Source of the DNA: Cohnella terricola
Lineage (GTDB): Bacteria > Bacillota > Bacilli > Paenibacillales > Paenibacillaceae
Length of the DNA: 64,000 nucleotides
Direction of reading: 5' to 3'
Assembly (NCBI RefSeq): GCF_007786475.1
Contig: NZ_VNJJ01000017.1
Coordinates: 1-64,000 of the forward strand
Positions within the stretch are counted from its first letter, which is position 1; every line of letters starts with the position of its first letter. Both the position numbers and the translations under genes were made by a program. This document shows positions 16,403 to 24,656 of this stretch, piece after piece. The notes under the pieces are model-generated. The model made no database searches and was not told where the DNA came from. It saw only the letters and a program-made list of their open reading frames with translations.

Positions 16403-16708
16403 ATGCTTCGTTGTTCTTGGTGTATGAAGAAAATCAAAGAAAACAATGAATGCTTGGGCTTGGGCGTAAAATTCAAAAATGAAGTAGCTTTTAAACAAGC
16501 TCAAGGGACAATCCAATCAATTTTTCTAGCATCTAGGAATACAAGCGTTCCGTTAATTATTGTCGCGGATAACTCGGAAGCAAAGAAACAAGGACAAGAT
16601 GGGATATTTGCTCTTTGTAGTGAAAAGTGTGGAGTACAGATGAAAAAGACATTAACTGATGAAACAAACCTGTTTAAAGCAATAGGAGAAATGATGGATC
16701 TAAGATAA
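16403..16708 (+). CDS. Small Cys-rich, probably zinc-binding protein (cassette 20)
   Basis: A 101-residue protein from ATG 16403 with GGAGGAAT upstream. It opens with CSWC (residues 4-7) and has CSEKC near residue 74, a pair of Cys knuckles typical of a treble-clef or ribbon. A VPLIIVADNSEAKKQ strand-helix lies between. Function unknown. Confidence 0.6.
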   Translation: MLRCSWCMKKIKENNECLGLGVKFKNEVAFKQAQGTIQSIFLASRNTSVPLIIVADNSEAKKQGQDGIFALCSEKCGVQMKKTLTDETNLFKAIGEMMDLR

Positions 16709-16770
16709 AAAAGCAATACATGTACGATCATAAACATTTTTTCAGTATATTCGAAGAAGACATCAACTTC

Positions 16771-16875
16771 ACATACACCATATTCACGCATCGGGTATTC
16801 ACCCTTGGTCCGGCAGGAGTTTGGAGTGTGTTCAGAGAGGCATTTCAGTATCGAGGAAGCTGGATCAGCCGGATA
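16771..16875 (+). repeat. attC-like site 21 (left half only)
   Basis: Starts with a damaged box ACATAC, then ACCATATTCACGC, GTCCGGC and CAGCCGGATAA; the right half is missing. It is followed after 45 bases by the complete short site 22, as if one site had been rebuilt next to a broken one. Confidence 0.72.
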
Positions 16876-16919
16876 AGTAAAAGTACTATTGAATAAGAAT
16901 TCATGATGGTGATTACTTC

Positions 16920-16977
16920 AGATAACACCATATTCGCGTTGCGGGCAATTCGGCCCTTGATCACAAAAACGTTAAAT
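16920..16977 (+). repeat. attC-like site 22 (minimal, 58 bp)
   Basis: Left box AGATAAC, ACCATATTCGCG, one hairpin GGGCAATTCGGCCC, and right box GTTAAAT (16971-16977), with the left part of the right arm lost. At 58 bp it is the shortest apparently complete site in the window, the length of classic short attC sites. Confidence 0.75.
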
Positions 16978-17024
16978 GAAATAGTTGCAAAGCGAAATAT
17001 ACTACTCAATTCAGGAGGGCAAAA

Positions 17025-17444
17025 TTGGAATTCATTAATGAAGTTGTTCAAATCTATATTCCTTCAACAGATATTAAGAGATCAGTAGATTGGTATGTTG
17101 ACGTTTTTGCTTATCAATTAATATGGGTGGAAGAAAGTTCTGCAAATCTTAAATTGCCTAGTGGGCCATTATTATTCTTGAAAAAAATAAAAACATCACA
17201 GTCGTTAAAATTTATTACAGAAGATCAAGAGGAATCGCCAGTTATTAGTTTTAAGACAAGCAATTTTATATCATTTCACAACCAATTGAAAGTTAAAGGA
17301 ATTAATGTGTCGGAAATCAATGAATACGGTTTAGGTGAGAATGGACCATTTAGAGATTTTTTAATTAGAGATCCAGATTCGAACTTAATAGAAGTTAATG
17401 AGTTTCCAGACCTTTACATGCCGCAGTACAGAGGAATTGAATAA
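17025..17444 (+). CDS. VOC-family (glyoxalase fold) protein (cassette 21)
   Basis: A 139-residue protein from TTG 17025 with AGGAGGGC upstream. The pattern VQIYIPSTDIKRSVDWYVDVF, LKLPSGPLLFLKK, FISFHNQLKVKGI and FLIRDPDSNLIEVNEF is a pair of beta-alpha-beta-beta-beta units with the C-terminal metal Glu. Related proteins are glyoxalases, dioxygenases or antibiotic-binding proteins. The substrate is unknown. Confidence 0.75.
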   Translation: MEFINEVVQIYIPSTDIKRSVDWYVDVFAYQLIWVEESSANLKLPSGPLLFLKKIKTSQSLKFITEDQEESPVISFKTSNFISFHNQLKVKGINVSEINEYGLGENGPFRDFLIRDPDSNLIEVNEFPDLYMPQYRGIE

Positions 17445-17477
17445 TCGATATGGGAAGCTCCAGAAGGCAACAACTTC

Positions 17478-17613
17478 ATCTATCACCATATTCACGCATC
17501 GGGCCATTCGGCCCTCCGTCCGGACCGGAGCAGAAGCGGATACGATAGGAGTGAACTCGCGGCCGCCCTTCGGGCTTACGGGGATGGAAGTCGTGAATAC
17601 GACAACGTTATAT
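17478..17613 (+). repeat. attC-like site 23 (136 bp)
   Basis: Left box ATCTATC (one base off the YYTAAC form) pairs with the drifted right box of site 22. Internal CGCGGCCGCCCTTCGGG hairpin. Right box GTTATAT. Confidence 0.78.
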
Positions 17614-17662
17614 GACTTACAAAGAAAGGAAGTAAGAGATTATTAATACTCCAACACGAATA

Positions 17663-18553
17663 ATGTTTTGTTTCATTGCCTTAATTTTTATTGTAACAAG
17701 TTGTAAATATAATTCTGAGAATGAACCTGACATGCCAGACGCATCGCCCACATACATTGGTCCAGCAAATTATGATGATATTAAAGAGTTGTTTACGGAT
17801 TCTGGATTAGGGGGTTATTGGGATCTTTTCAAGCCGTTGATTGAACCAGGAATTGTTTTAACACCAGTCCCAACAGAAGAACATAACATTGAGATTGGCA
17901 AAAGTAAAATTGGTGGGAGTCCCGATTTACCTGCATCATTTTCTTGGCCGCATTGGCGAGACATACCAATGTCCTTTTTAGCTCAAATTAACTTGAGTGA
18001 ATTACCAATGGAGTCTTTTAACGAGAAATATCCAAGAGAAGGCATTATATATTTCTTTTATGTTTATGATTCTGATATATGGTATGAAGACCCAGAATTT
18101 GATGTTGATCAATATAAGAATGGAAAGGTTCTATATTACCCAACAACTTCACAGTTACAAAGAGTTACTGCACCAAAAGAATTAAGAGAGGTCCAAGTTT
18201 TTAAGAATTGTTCGATAAAGTTTAATGTTGAGTTAACGATACCAGATTCCGATTATCTACAAGAAAATAGGATAATCCTTGATAATGAGAGCCTCGAAAT
18301 GTATTGGTCTAAGTTTAGCCCGGCTTTCTTAGATAAACATAGTCTAGGAATAGGCTTTAGATTTCTTGGATACATAGATCCTTTACAATTTGGTGGTTAT
18401 CTATCAAGTGAAACGTTATTGTTTCAAGCTGATTCTAATAGCGATATAGGAATGGAGTGGGATTCATCAGGTCTTTTATATTTCTTTATTGATAAAGAAG
18501 ATTTAATAAATCTGGATTTCGAGAACGTTATGACAAGTCGAGTCGGAACTTAG
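17663..18553 (+). CDS. Lipoprotein with YwqG-like DUF1963 domain (cassette 22)
   Basis: About 296 residues. The N-terminus FCFIALIFIVTSC ends in a lipobox, so the protein should be lipidated and face the outside of the membrane. The rest has the DUF1963 pattern KIGGSPDLPASFSWPHWRD, FLAQINLSEL and LFQADSNSDIGMEWDSSG. ATG 17663 lacks a close ribosome site. An ATT at 17642 in frame, nine bases after AAAGGAAG, would give a more normal basic N-terminus. It differs from the cytoplasmic relative at 8133. Confidence 0.7.
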   Translation: MFCFIALIFIVTSCKYNSENEPDMPDASPTYIGPANYDDIKELFTDSGLGGYWDLFKPLIEPGIVLTPVPTEEHNIEIGKSKIGGSPDLPASFSWPHWRDIPMSFLAQINLSELPMESFNEKYPREGIIYFFYVYDSDIWYEDPEFDVDQYKNGKVLYYPTTSQLQRVTAPKELREVQVFKNCSIKFNVELTIPDSDYLQENRIILDNESLEMYWSKFSPAFLDKHSLGIGFRFLGYIDPLQFGGYLSSETLLFQADSNSDIGMEWDSSGLLYFFIDKEDLINLDFENVMTSRVGT

Positions 18554-18565
18554 TTGGTATTTTAA

Positions 18566-18614
18566 TCTTCGGGCTTAAGGGAGATCAACGCCGTGAACAC
18601 AACTGCGCTATAGG
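18566..18614 (+). repeat. attC-like site 24 (degenerate remnant)
   Basis: Keeps CTTCGGGCTTAAGGGAG, CGCCGTGAACAC and a worn right box GCTATAG. It marks the start of the last cassette in block A. Confidence 0.6.
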
Positions 18615-18650
18615 AATTATCCGCAAAATATAAAAGAAAGGGAGTTTTCT

Positions 18651-19157
18651 ATGGAACTTCAAGATATCAATCAAAAATTAAAAGAGACCAGAGACGAATT
18701 ATTTGGAATTCTTACTGGATTGAGTGGGGATCAATTAAACAAACAGAAAGACATAAACAGTTGGAGTATTAGTCAGGTTTGTCAACACCTATATAAGACA
18801 GAAGAATTATATGTCGTAGCGATAAAGAAAGGATTAAAGAGCAGCGAAGATTCATTTATAGAAAATAAACCAGTAGAAATTCTACTTGATAGAAGTCATA
18901 AGTTAGAAGCTCCTGACATTGCTAAACCAACGGATGAAATTTTAGAATATCAAGAGATCATTGAGAAACTAAACAATTCAAGACAGAAGTTAAATGAACT
19001 ATTAAATACATTAGCAGACCCGGCAGTGCTGAGTAAAAGACATTTTATACACCCCGCCTTTAAAGAGATGTTATTAATTGAATGGGTTAAATCACTTTAC
19101 TTGCATGAACAAAGGCATATTAAACAAATAAATGAAATTATAGATAGACTTAAGTAA
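18651..19157 (+). CDS. DinB-like protein (last cassette of block A)
   Basis: A 168-residue protein from ATG 18651, GAAAGGGAG upstream. SWSISQVCQHLYKTEELYV near residue 37 and SLYLHEQRHIKQINEIIDRL at the end give the metal-ligand His pattern of the DinB_2 four-helix bundle. Enzymatic role unknown. No complete site follows; a terminator at 19188 ends the block. Confidence 0.7.
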   Translation: MELQDINQKLKETRDELFGILTGLSGDQLNKQKDINSWSISQVCQHLYKTEELYVVAIKKGLKSSEDSFIENKPVEILLDRSHKLEAPDIAKPTDEILEYQEIIEKLNNSRQKLNELLNTLADPAVLSKRHFIHPAFKEMLLIEWVKSLYLHEQRHIKQINEIIDRLK

Positions 19158-19187
19158 ATGAGCTGAATATTCCGAAGAAAATCGCGA

Positions 19188-19217
19188 GGCTATTCCTATA
19201 ACGGGGATGGCCTTTTT
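19188..19217 (+). terminator. Intrinsic terminator at the end of block A
   Basis: GGCTATTCC pairs with GGGATGGCC around a TATAACG loop, followed by TTTTT. Its flank ATCGCGAGGC...GGGGATGGCC is nearly the same as the terminator at 31356. Confidence 0.75.
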
Positions 19218-19346
19218 AGTGATTTCATAAGAGTATAACTCGTTTTTGCACGAAATTAATTGAAATTAATTTATTTTGCGTGTATTTTAGGTTGTAGACC
19301 GACGAATGCCATTATGTATATTTATTTCCATGAGGAGGGTAACGGT

Positions 19347-20000
19347 ATGATCAAATTGCAATTAGCGCTCGATTTTACGGACAGTCAGCAAGCCGCTGCC
19401 ATGTTGGAGAAAGTCAATCCGTGGTTTGATGTAGTCGAAGTAGGCACGCCATTAATTAAAGCGGAGGGGATGAGAGCGGTCGCGAAAATGAAAGCCGCTG
19501 TGCCGGATAAATGGATTCTGGCCGATATGAAAACGATGGATGCCGGTGACTTGGAAGCAAATCTGGCTTTCGATGCGGGGGCCGATATGGTTACCGTGCT
19601 GGCAGCTGCAAGCGACATAACAATTCGGAATGCGGTCTTAGCAGCGGAGAAACGGCAGAAGAAAGTTATCGTAGATCTCATCGGTATGAAAGACAAGCTG
19701 AGAAGGGCTAGTGAAATGGTTGAGCTAGGCGTGCATTATCTTGGCGTGCACAGCGGGTATGATGAACAGTCGCAAGGCGGAGATCCGTTGTCGGCGCTGC
19801 GAGAATTGTCTGCACAGACAACGATGCCGCTTGTCGTGGCTGGCGGAATCGGTTTGCACAATATGGCGCCTATTGCGGCCTGTAGACCTGATATCATCGT
19901 CGTTGGTTCGCAGATCACGGCGGCGAAACAACCATCTGAGACAGCCAAAGCGATTCGCGGAGCATTGCACCAATTCCTTGAAGGGGGTCAAACAATATGA
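19347..20000 (+). CDS. hxlA: 3-hexulose-6-phosphate synthase family protein
   Basis: A 217-residue TIM-barrel protein from ATG 19347, GAGGAGG upstream. LALDF at the start, VVEVGTPLIKAEGM, ILADMKTMDAGDLEANLAFDAGADMVTVL and VVAGGI...PDIIVVGSQIT are the orotidine-5-phosphate-decarboxylase-superfamily motifs of HPS. The DxKxxD element is ADMKTMDAG. HPS joins formaldehyde and ribulose 5-phosphate or runs the reverse. The related 3-keto-L-gulonate-6-phosphate decarboxylase is an alternative. The stop overlaps the start of hxlB by four bases. Confidence 0.82.
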   Translation: MIKLQLALDFTDSQQAAAMLEKVNPWFDVVEVGTPLIKAEGMRAVAKMKAAVPDKWILADMKTMDAGDLEANLAFDAGADMVTVLAAASDITIRNAVLAAEKRQKKVIVDLIGMKDKLRRASEMVELGVHYLGVHSGYDEQSQGGDPLSALRELSAQTTMPLVVAGGIGLHNMAPIAACRPDIIVVGSQITAAKQPSETAKAIRGALHQFLEGGQTI

Positions 20001-20554
20001 CATCCCCCGATATCAACCAAATATTCTCCGAACTACAACGTGTATTCGCCTTGATTCGCAAGGAACAAACCGAGATATTGATGCAGTCCATTCTTAAAGC
20101 CGACCGAGTGTTCGTCGCGGGAGCGGGGCGTTCCGGATTAATGATGCGAGCATTTGCGATGAGAATGATGCATTTGGGATTAAACGTGTATGTGGTCGGG
20201 GAGACGACAACCCCCAATATTTCGCAAGGGGATCTGTTAATCGTAGGATCTGGCTCAGGAGCAACCGGCAGTCTTGTTCATATGGCGGAGAGAGCGAAAA
20301 AGTATCAAGCTGGCGTGGCATTAATCACAATTTATCCGGAGTCGCCGATTGGACGAATAGCCGACCATATCGTCGAAATTGCGGCTTCGACACCGAAATC
20401 CGAGCAGAAGGCGGCATCCGTATCCGTACAGCCGATGGGATCATTGTTTGAGCAGGTATTGCTTCTATATTTGGATTGGCTCGTTATGCAAGGGATGGTT
20501 GCGAAAAATAAAGACGAAGGGCAAATGTTTGCTCGTCATGCTAATCTGGAATAG
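19997..20554 (+). CDS. hxlB: 6-phospho-3-hexuloisomerase (SIS domain)
   Basis: A 185-residue SIS-domain protein, VFVAGAGRSGLMMRAFAMRM (phosphosugar-binding loop) and GDLLIVGSGSGATGSLVHMA. Length and neighbour identify it as the isomerase partner of HxlA, converting 3-hexulose 6-phosphate and fructose 6-phosphate. Translational coupling through the ATGA overlap is likely. The pair serves either formaldehyde fixation or breakdown of hexose phosphate to ribulose 5-phosphate. Confidence 0.85.
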   Translation: MTSPDINQIFSELQRVFALIRKEQTEILMQSILKADRVFVAGAGRSGLMMRAFAMRMMHLGLNVYVVGETTTPNISQGDLLIVGSGSGATGSLVHMAERAKKYQAGVALITIYPESPIGRIADHIVEIAASTPKSEQKAASVSVQPMGSLFEQVLLLYLDWLVMQGMVAKNKDEGQMFARHANLE

Positions 20555-20578
20555 CGTAGCTTGCTGATGTAGTGCCGG

Positions 20579-21328
20579 CTAAAGAACCGTTATATGCAGC
20601 TGCAAGTACGGATCCACAAGGTTCGATTCAATCTGCTCTTCCGTGATCAAGTATGTCAGAGCGCTTGCGGGAGCTGCGATAAACGAGGAGACTGAGCTTA
20701 ATTTATCGGACGTCGCTAGAGCGGCGACTTCGGTTGCAACGGAAATCATTTTACGTTTAACTAGCGCTTCTTCTTGGTTTGGGTAGCTGATCCCGGTCTG
20801 AGGATGTAAATGATAAACGCCAAGCACGTAAAGATCGACTTTTATATCATTTAGAGATTCCATCGTGCTGGCGCCCAGCGTGACCATAGAATGTTTATAC
20901 AATTGTCCGCCAAGCAAAATAACGTCTATATGCGGATGCGACTTTAGCGCGTCGGTAATCGGAGGACTGTTCGTGATGACCGTCGCATGCAAGTCTAACG
21001 GCAGGTGCAGCGCGAATTGGACATTCGTCGTTCCGCCGTCGATCAGAATGACCTGTCCGTTGTGCACAAGCTGCAAAGCTTTCTTGGCCAGCAATGTCTT
21101 CGTAGAGGCAGCGACGTTCCGCCGTTCGTCGAAGTCGACGAGCGGAGGTCCGATCAGCAGCGCGCCTCCATGAACGCGACGCAGCAAACCGGCTTTATCC
21201 AATTCCCGCAAATCTCTTCGCACGGTGTCTTCCGACACTTGGAGCCGATGGATGAGATCTGTAGCAACGACTTTTTGTTCGTTTCGCAGCCAATGCAGAA
21301 TGAGCTGATGTCTTTCTTCTCTTAACAT
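20579..21328 (-). CDS. DeoR-family transcriptional regulator
   Basis: About 249 residues. MLREERHQLILHWL is the preferred start, eleven bases after GAGAGG. An N-terminal winged helix (VVATDLIHRLQVSEDTVRRDLRELDKAGLLRRVHGGALL) is followed by the DeoRC sugar-phosphate sensor domain with ILIDGGTTNVQFALHLP and VILLGGQLYKHSMVTLG. It lies between hxlAB and the kinase operon, reads against both and probably represses them until a phosphosugar binds. Confidence 0.85.
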   Translation of the reverse strand: MLREERHQLILHWLRNEQKVVATDLIHRLQVSEDTVRRDLRELDKAGLLRRVHGGALLIGPPLVDFDERRNVAASTKTLLAKKALQLVHNGQVILIDGGTTNVQFALHLPLDLHATVITNSPPITDALKSHPHIDVILLGGQLYKHSMVTLGASTMESLNDIKVDLYVLGVYHLHPQTGISYPNQEEALVKRKMISVATEVAALATSDKLSSVSSFIAAPASALTYLITEEQIESNLVDPYLQLHITVL

Positions 21329-21467
21329 AGGATCCATAACCTCTCGACAGCAAAGATTATAATGCGAGTCGACAGAATTATATCCGATCGCTGCAAGACA
21401 GGTCAATGCATTCCGGCCTTAGCCGGACAGTAAGATAAAAATGTAAAGAATAAGTGGTAAAGACATC

Positions 21468-21497
21468 TTGACAAACATTTTGCAAGGTGGTTAGAAT
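21468..21497 (+). promoter_or_regulatory. Candidate sigma-A promoter for the GntR/kinase operon
   Basis: TTGACA (21468-21473) and TAGAAT (21492-21497) are separated by 18 bases in the divergent region between the DeoR and GntR genes. A second AT-rich TATAAT at 21600 lies just before the gene but has no good -35. Confidence 0.5.
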
Positions 21498-21639
21498 AGG
21501 GACAGGAAGAGATTAGCATATCAGCAGTGGTATAGACATCCTTACATCATTCGGATAAAATGAAAGCCTTCACTTCATTTTCATTGTCGAATCTGTCGTT
21601 ATAATAGGAGAGAGGGATTTTAATTCGCAGAGGTGTGGG

Positions 21640-22392
21640 ATGATGTTGGAGAAAATAAAGTTGCAGAAGGAAAGTCCGCTTCCCTTGTACTATCAACTGA
21701 AATCAATTATTAAGACCGAAATTGAAAATGGCGGATTAATCCAAGGGGATCTGATTCCTTCGGAGAGAGAATTGGTGGAAGTATGCCAAATCAGCAGACC
21801 GACGGTCAGGCAAGCGATTAATGAGTTGGTTGCCGAAGGTTTGCTGATGCGGGAGAAAGGCCGAGGCACCTTCGTGTCGAAGCCGAAAGTAGATCAGTGG
21901 TTTCTGGAAAGCCTGCTGAGCTTTTCGAAAGAAATGGAATTAAAAGGTATGGTTCCGTCCACGAAAGTGATTTCTTTAGAAGTCGTTAAGGCGGAAGACC
22001 CCGTGTTGATCGATATTTTCGGAGAAGATTGCAATGAACTCGTTTGTTTGAAACGAGTCAGGTACGCAGATGGTCAGCCTTTGGTTGTTGTAACGAGTTA
22101 CATTCCGCTTCAAATCGCTCCGGGGTTGGAGAAGGAGGACTTCAGCTCAGCTTCTCTGTATGATCTCATCGAAAATAAGTATGGCAATCAAATAAGTTAT
22201 GTCACGCGGGTTCTGGAATCGATCAACGTTCACAAAGAGGATGTTGAATGGCTGCAGGTAGATCCGAAGGCTGCCGTTCAATTGATCAAGACGACGGCCT
22301 ACTTGGAAGGCGACCGGCCATTCGAGTATTCGATTGCCCGTTACCGTGGCGACAACAATAGTTTTACCGTTACATTAAAGTATCGCAAATAA
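21640..22392 (+). CDS. GntR-family regulator with UTRA sensor domain
   Basis: About 250 residues. N-terminal GntR winged helix (PLPLYYQLKSIIKTEIENG, IPSERELVEVCQISRPTVRQAINEL, GRGTFVSKP) and a UTRA domain with RVRYADGQPLVVVTSYIP and FEYSIARYRGD. ATG 21640 or 21643 follows AGAGGTG. It is the first gene of the sugar operon and likely controls it in response to a sugar or sugar phosphate. It acts beside the divergent DeoR regulator, so the locus has two local regulators. Confidence 0.85.
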   Translation: MMLEKIKLQKESPLPLYYQLKSIIKTEIENGGLIQGDLIPSERELVEVCQISRPTVRQAINELVAEGLLMREKGRGTFVSKPKVDQWFLESLLSFSKEMELKGMVPSTKVISLEVVKAEDPVLIDIFGEDCNELVCLKRVRYADGQPLVVVTSYIPLQIAPGLEKEDFSSASLYDLIENKYGNQISYVTRVLESINVHKEDVEWLQVDPKAAVQLIKTTAYLEGDRPFEYSIARYRGDNNSFTVTLKYRK

Positions 22393-22421
22393 GAGACGTA
22401 AGGAAGGAGGTGAAACCCGTA

Positions 22422-23948
22422 ATGAAAACACTTATACTTGCACATGACATTGGCACGACAGGGAATAAAGCCTCGCTGTATAACGAAGAGGGCGAAGCAT
22501 TGGGAAGCACTTTCTACGGTTATGACACCAGCTTCCCCGAAGTCGGTTGGGCGGAACAAAATCCGCACGATTGGTGGAAAGCGGTCTGTGTTTCCTCGAA
22601 AGAACTGCTTCGAAAAACCGGAGTACTGCCAAATCGAATCGCCTGTGTCACGTTTAGCGGTCAGATGATGGGCTGTGTCTTGGTGAACCGGCAGGGCGAA
22701 GTGCTTAGGGATGCGCTCATTTGGGCGGATATGCGCGCAGAGCAGGAAGCGGAGCAGTTACTTGATAAAATAGGTATGGAGAAGGTGTATCGGACAACCG
22801 GACACCGGGCCAGCTCTTCGTACTCGGGCGCCAAATTCAAGTGGATCCAAGCGCATGAGCCTGATATTTATAAGCAAACGTACAAGATGCTTCATGCAAA
22901 AGACTACCTGGTGTACAAATTAACGGGCGAATTCGCTACCGATTACTCGGATGCATCGGGGACAAATCTGTTCGATCTTGTCGGCAAAAGATGGTCCGAA
23001 GAAATCATAGACGCTTGGGGGCTGGATGCCGATAAACTGCCCGTCCCCTACCCTTCCACGCATGTGGCAGGGGAAGTAACGAGACGTGCTGCAGAAGAAA
23101 CGGGATTGGACGCAGGCACGCCGGTAGTTATCGGAGGCGGAGACGGCTGTTGCGCAGCGGCGGGAGTTGGCGTCGTATCGAATGGCGATGCATTCAATTA
23201 CATTGGATCATCATCCTGGATTGCCGTTGCTACGGATGCGCCTGTTTTTGACAAAGAAATGAAAACGTATACATGGGCGCATGTCGATCCGACCAAATAC
23301 TCGCCGAACGGCACTATGCAAGCGGCGGGTGCTTCGTATCAATGGTTGCGGGATCAGTTGTACGCGCAAGAGCATTTGTCCGCCAAACAAGTGCAAACGT
23401 CTGTCTACGATCTGATGAACGAGGAAGCTGCGGCCTCGCAGCCGGGAGCCAATAAATTAATTTATTTGCCCTATTTGATGGGAGAACGTTCACCTAGATG
23501 GAACCCCAACGCGAGAGGCGCTTTCGTCGGCATGCATATCAAGCATTCCCGGGGAGACATGGCGAGGGCTGTCATGGAAGGTGTTGCTTTTAATTTGAAA
23601 ATCGTACTTGACACTTTCCAGCGCGAGGGCATTCCGATCGATCGCATGTGGGTGTTGGGCGGCGGTGCAAAGGGTAAGCTTTGGCGGCAGATTCTGGCCG
23701 ATATTTACGAGGTCGAGATTACTGTTCCCGCATTGCTGGAAGAAGCGCCGTCCATGGGCGCCGCGGTCGCGGGGGGCGTTGGCGTCGGATTGTTAAAAGA
23801 CTTTTCTGCCGCCAAACAATGGGTCCGCCAAAAAGAAGCTATTGCGCCAGACAAGACAAATTATCCGATCTACCGGCAAATGTATGACGTGTTCGAGGAG
23901 GCGTACATGCAGCTTGTACCGGTATACGGAAAGCTAGCGAAGTTATAG
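22422..23948 (+). CDS. FGGY-family carbohydrate kinase (xylulokinase-like)
   Basis: A 508-residue kinase from ATG 22422 after AAGGAGGTGA. Motifs: DIGTTGNKASLYN (phosphate 1), CVTFSGQMMGCVLV, ALIWADMRAEQEAEQL (sugar-binding Asp), VIGGGDGCCAAAGVGVV and MWVLGGGAKGKLWRQILAD (adenosine). The last region is followed by PSMGAAVAGGVGVG. It would phosphorylate a ketose or polyol, such as a xylulose-like sugar, using ATP. The substrate is not settled by the motifs. Confidence 0.85.
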   Translation: MKTLILAHDIGTTGNKASLYNEEGEALGSTFYGYDTSFPEVGWAEQNPHDWWKAVCVSSKELLRKTGVLPNRIACVTFSGQMMGCVLVNRQGEVLRDALIWADMRAEQEAEQLLDKIGMEKVYRTTGHRASSSYSGAKFKWIQAHEPDIYKQTYKMLHAKDYLVYKLTGEFATDYSDASGTNLFDLVGKRWSEEIIDAWGLDADKLPVPYPSTHVAGEVTRRAAEETGLDAGTPVVIGGGDGCCAAAGVGVVSNGDAFNYIGSSSWIAVATDAPVFDKEMKTYTWAHVDPTKYSPNGTMQAAGASYQWLRDQLYAQEHLSAKQVQTSVYDLMNEEAAASQPGANKLIYLPYLMGERSPRWNPNARGAFVGMHIKHSRGDMARAVMEGVAFNLKIVLDTFQREGIPIDRMWVLGGGAKGKLWRQILADIYEVEITVPALLEEAPSMGAAVAGGVGVGLLKDFSAAKQWVRQKEAIAPDKTNYPIYRQMYDVFEEAYMQLVPVYGKLAKL

Positions 23949-24001
23949 GTCGCGCTAATCAACATGTTTAGAAAATCAAAATGGATATTGAGGGAGAACT
24001 T

Positions 24002-24595
24002 ATGACTAAGATTTTTCAGCCTTTTTCAACGATGTACGAATTTGATAGTGGTGCCTTGAATCCCCAAGGAAAATTGATTTCTCGACGGCTGTCGGACATG
24101 TCGAGCATGTACCAAGACAGCGAAGCGGTACAGGCTCTGTTGAATGACAACCCGCTTATTTACGAGGTATACAACGTTGAGGTGCCAGAGAACGAGGAAC
24201 ATATTCAGCACTGTACAACGATTCTCTATCCCGGCAAAGTCGGCAGCGAATTTTTTATGACAAAGGGACACTATCACGAAATCATCAATCGCGCCGAGAT
24301 TTATTTTTGCTTGAAAGGAAAAGGTTTGCTGATCATGCAGACGAAAGAAGGAGAATTCAGCTCGCTTGAGATGGAACCCGGAACCATTGCGTACGTCCCT
24401 CCGTACTGGGCCCATCGGACGGTAAATACCGGCGACGAGACATTCGTGTTCTTCGCGGCGTATCCGGGCGATGCCGGTCATGATTACGGACTAATCGAGA
24501 CGGAAGGCTTCGTGAAGGCGGTCATGGAACAGGCTGAGAAATATGCGCTTGTAGCCAATCCGAGCTATAGAAAAGAAAACGAGATAGGAGAATAA
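24002..24595 (+). CDS. Cupin-type glucose-6-phosphate isomerase
   Basis: A 197-residue protein from ATG 24002 (TGAGGGAG upstream). TTILYPGKVGSEFFMTKGHYH with EIYFCLKGKGLLIMQ and IAYVPPYWAHRTVNTGDETF gives the metal-binding GHYHxxxxxxE...H set of the archaeal-type cupin phosphoglucose isomerase. It interconverts glucose 6-phosphate and fructose 6-phosphate, metal-dependent. A dedicated isomerase in this operon points to a hexose phosphate intermediate. Confidence 0.82.
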   Translation: MTKIFQPFSTMYEFDSGALNPQGKLISRRLSDMSSMYQDSEAVQALLNDNPLIYEVYNVEVPENEEHIQHCTTILYPGKVGSEFFMTKGHYHEIINRAEIYFCLKGKGLLIMQTKEGEFSSLEMEPGTIAYVPPYWAHRTVNTGDETFVFFAAYPGDAGHDYGLIETEGFVKAVMEQAEKYALVANPSYRKENEIGE

Positions 24596-24656
24596 GCGTG
24601 TTGGCGCTCGTTGAACGATCAAGTTCCGAGGCGACATGAATAGGGGGAGAAGAGCG

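Noticed and set aside
291-18614. CRISPR array
   Set aside because: Repeats are 58-194 bp with inverted arms, and the spacers are whole genes of 300-1000 bp; CRISPR repeats are about 24-40 bp with spacers of similar size.
291-18614. Repeats as independently inserted MITEs or IS ends
   Set aside because: Box pairing is across each gene rather than across each repeat, and no target-site duplication or transposase was seen; kept only as an alternative.
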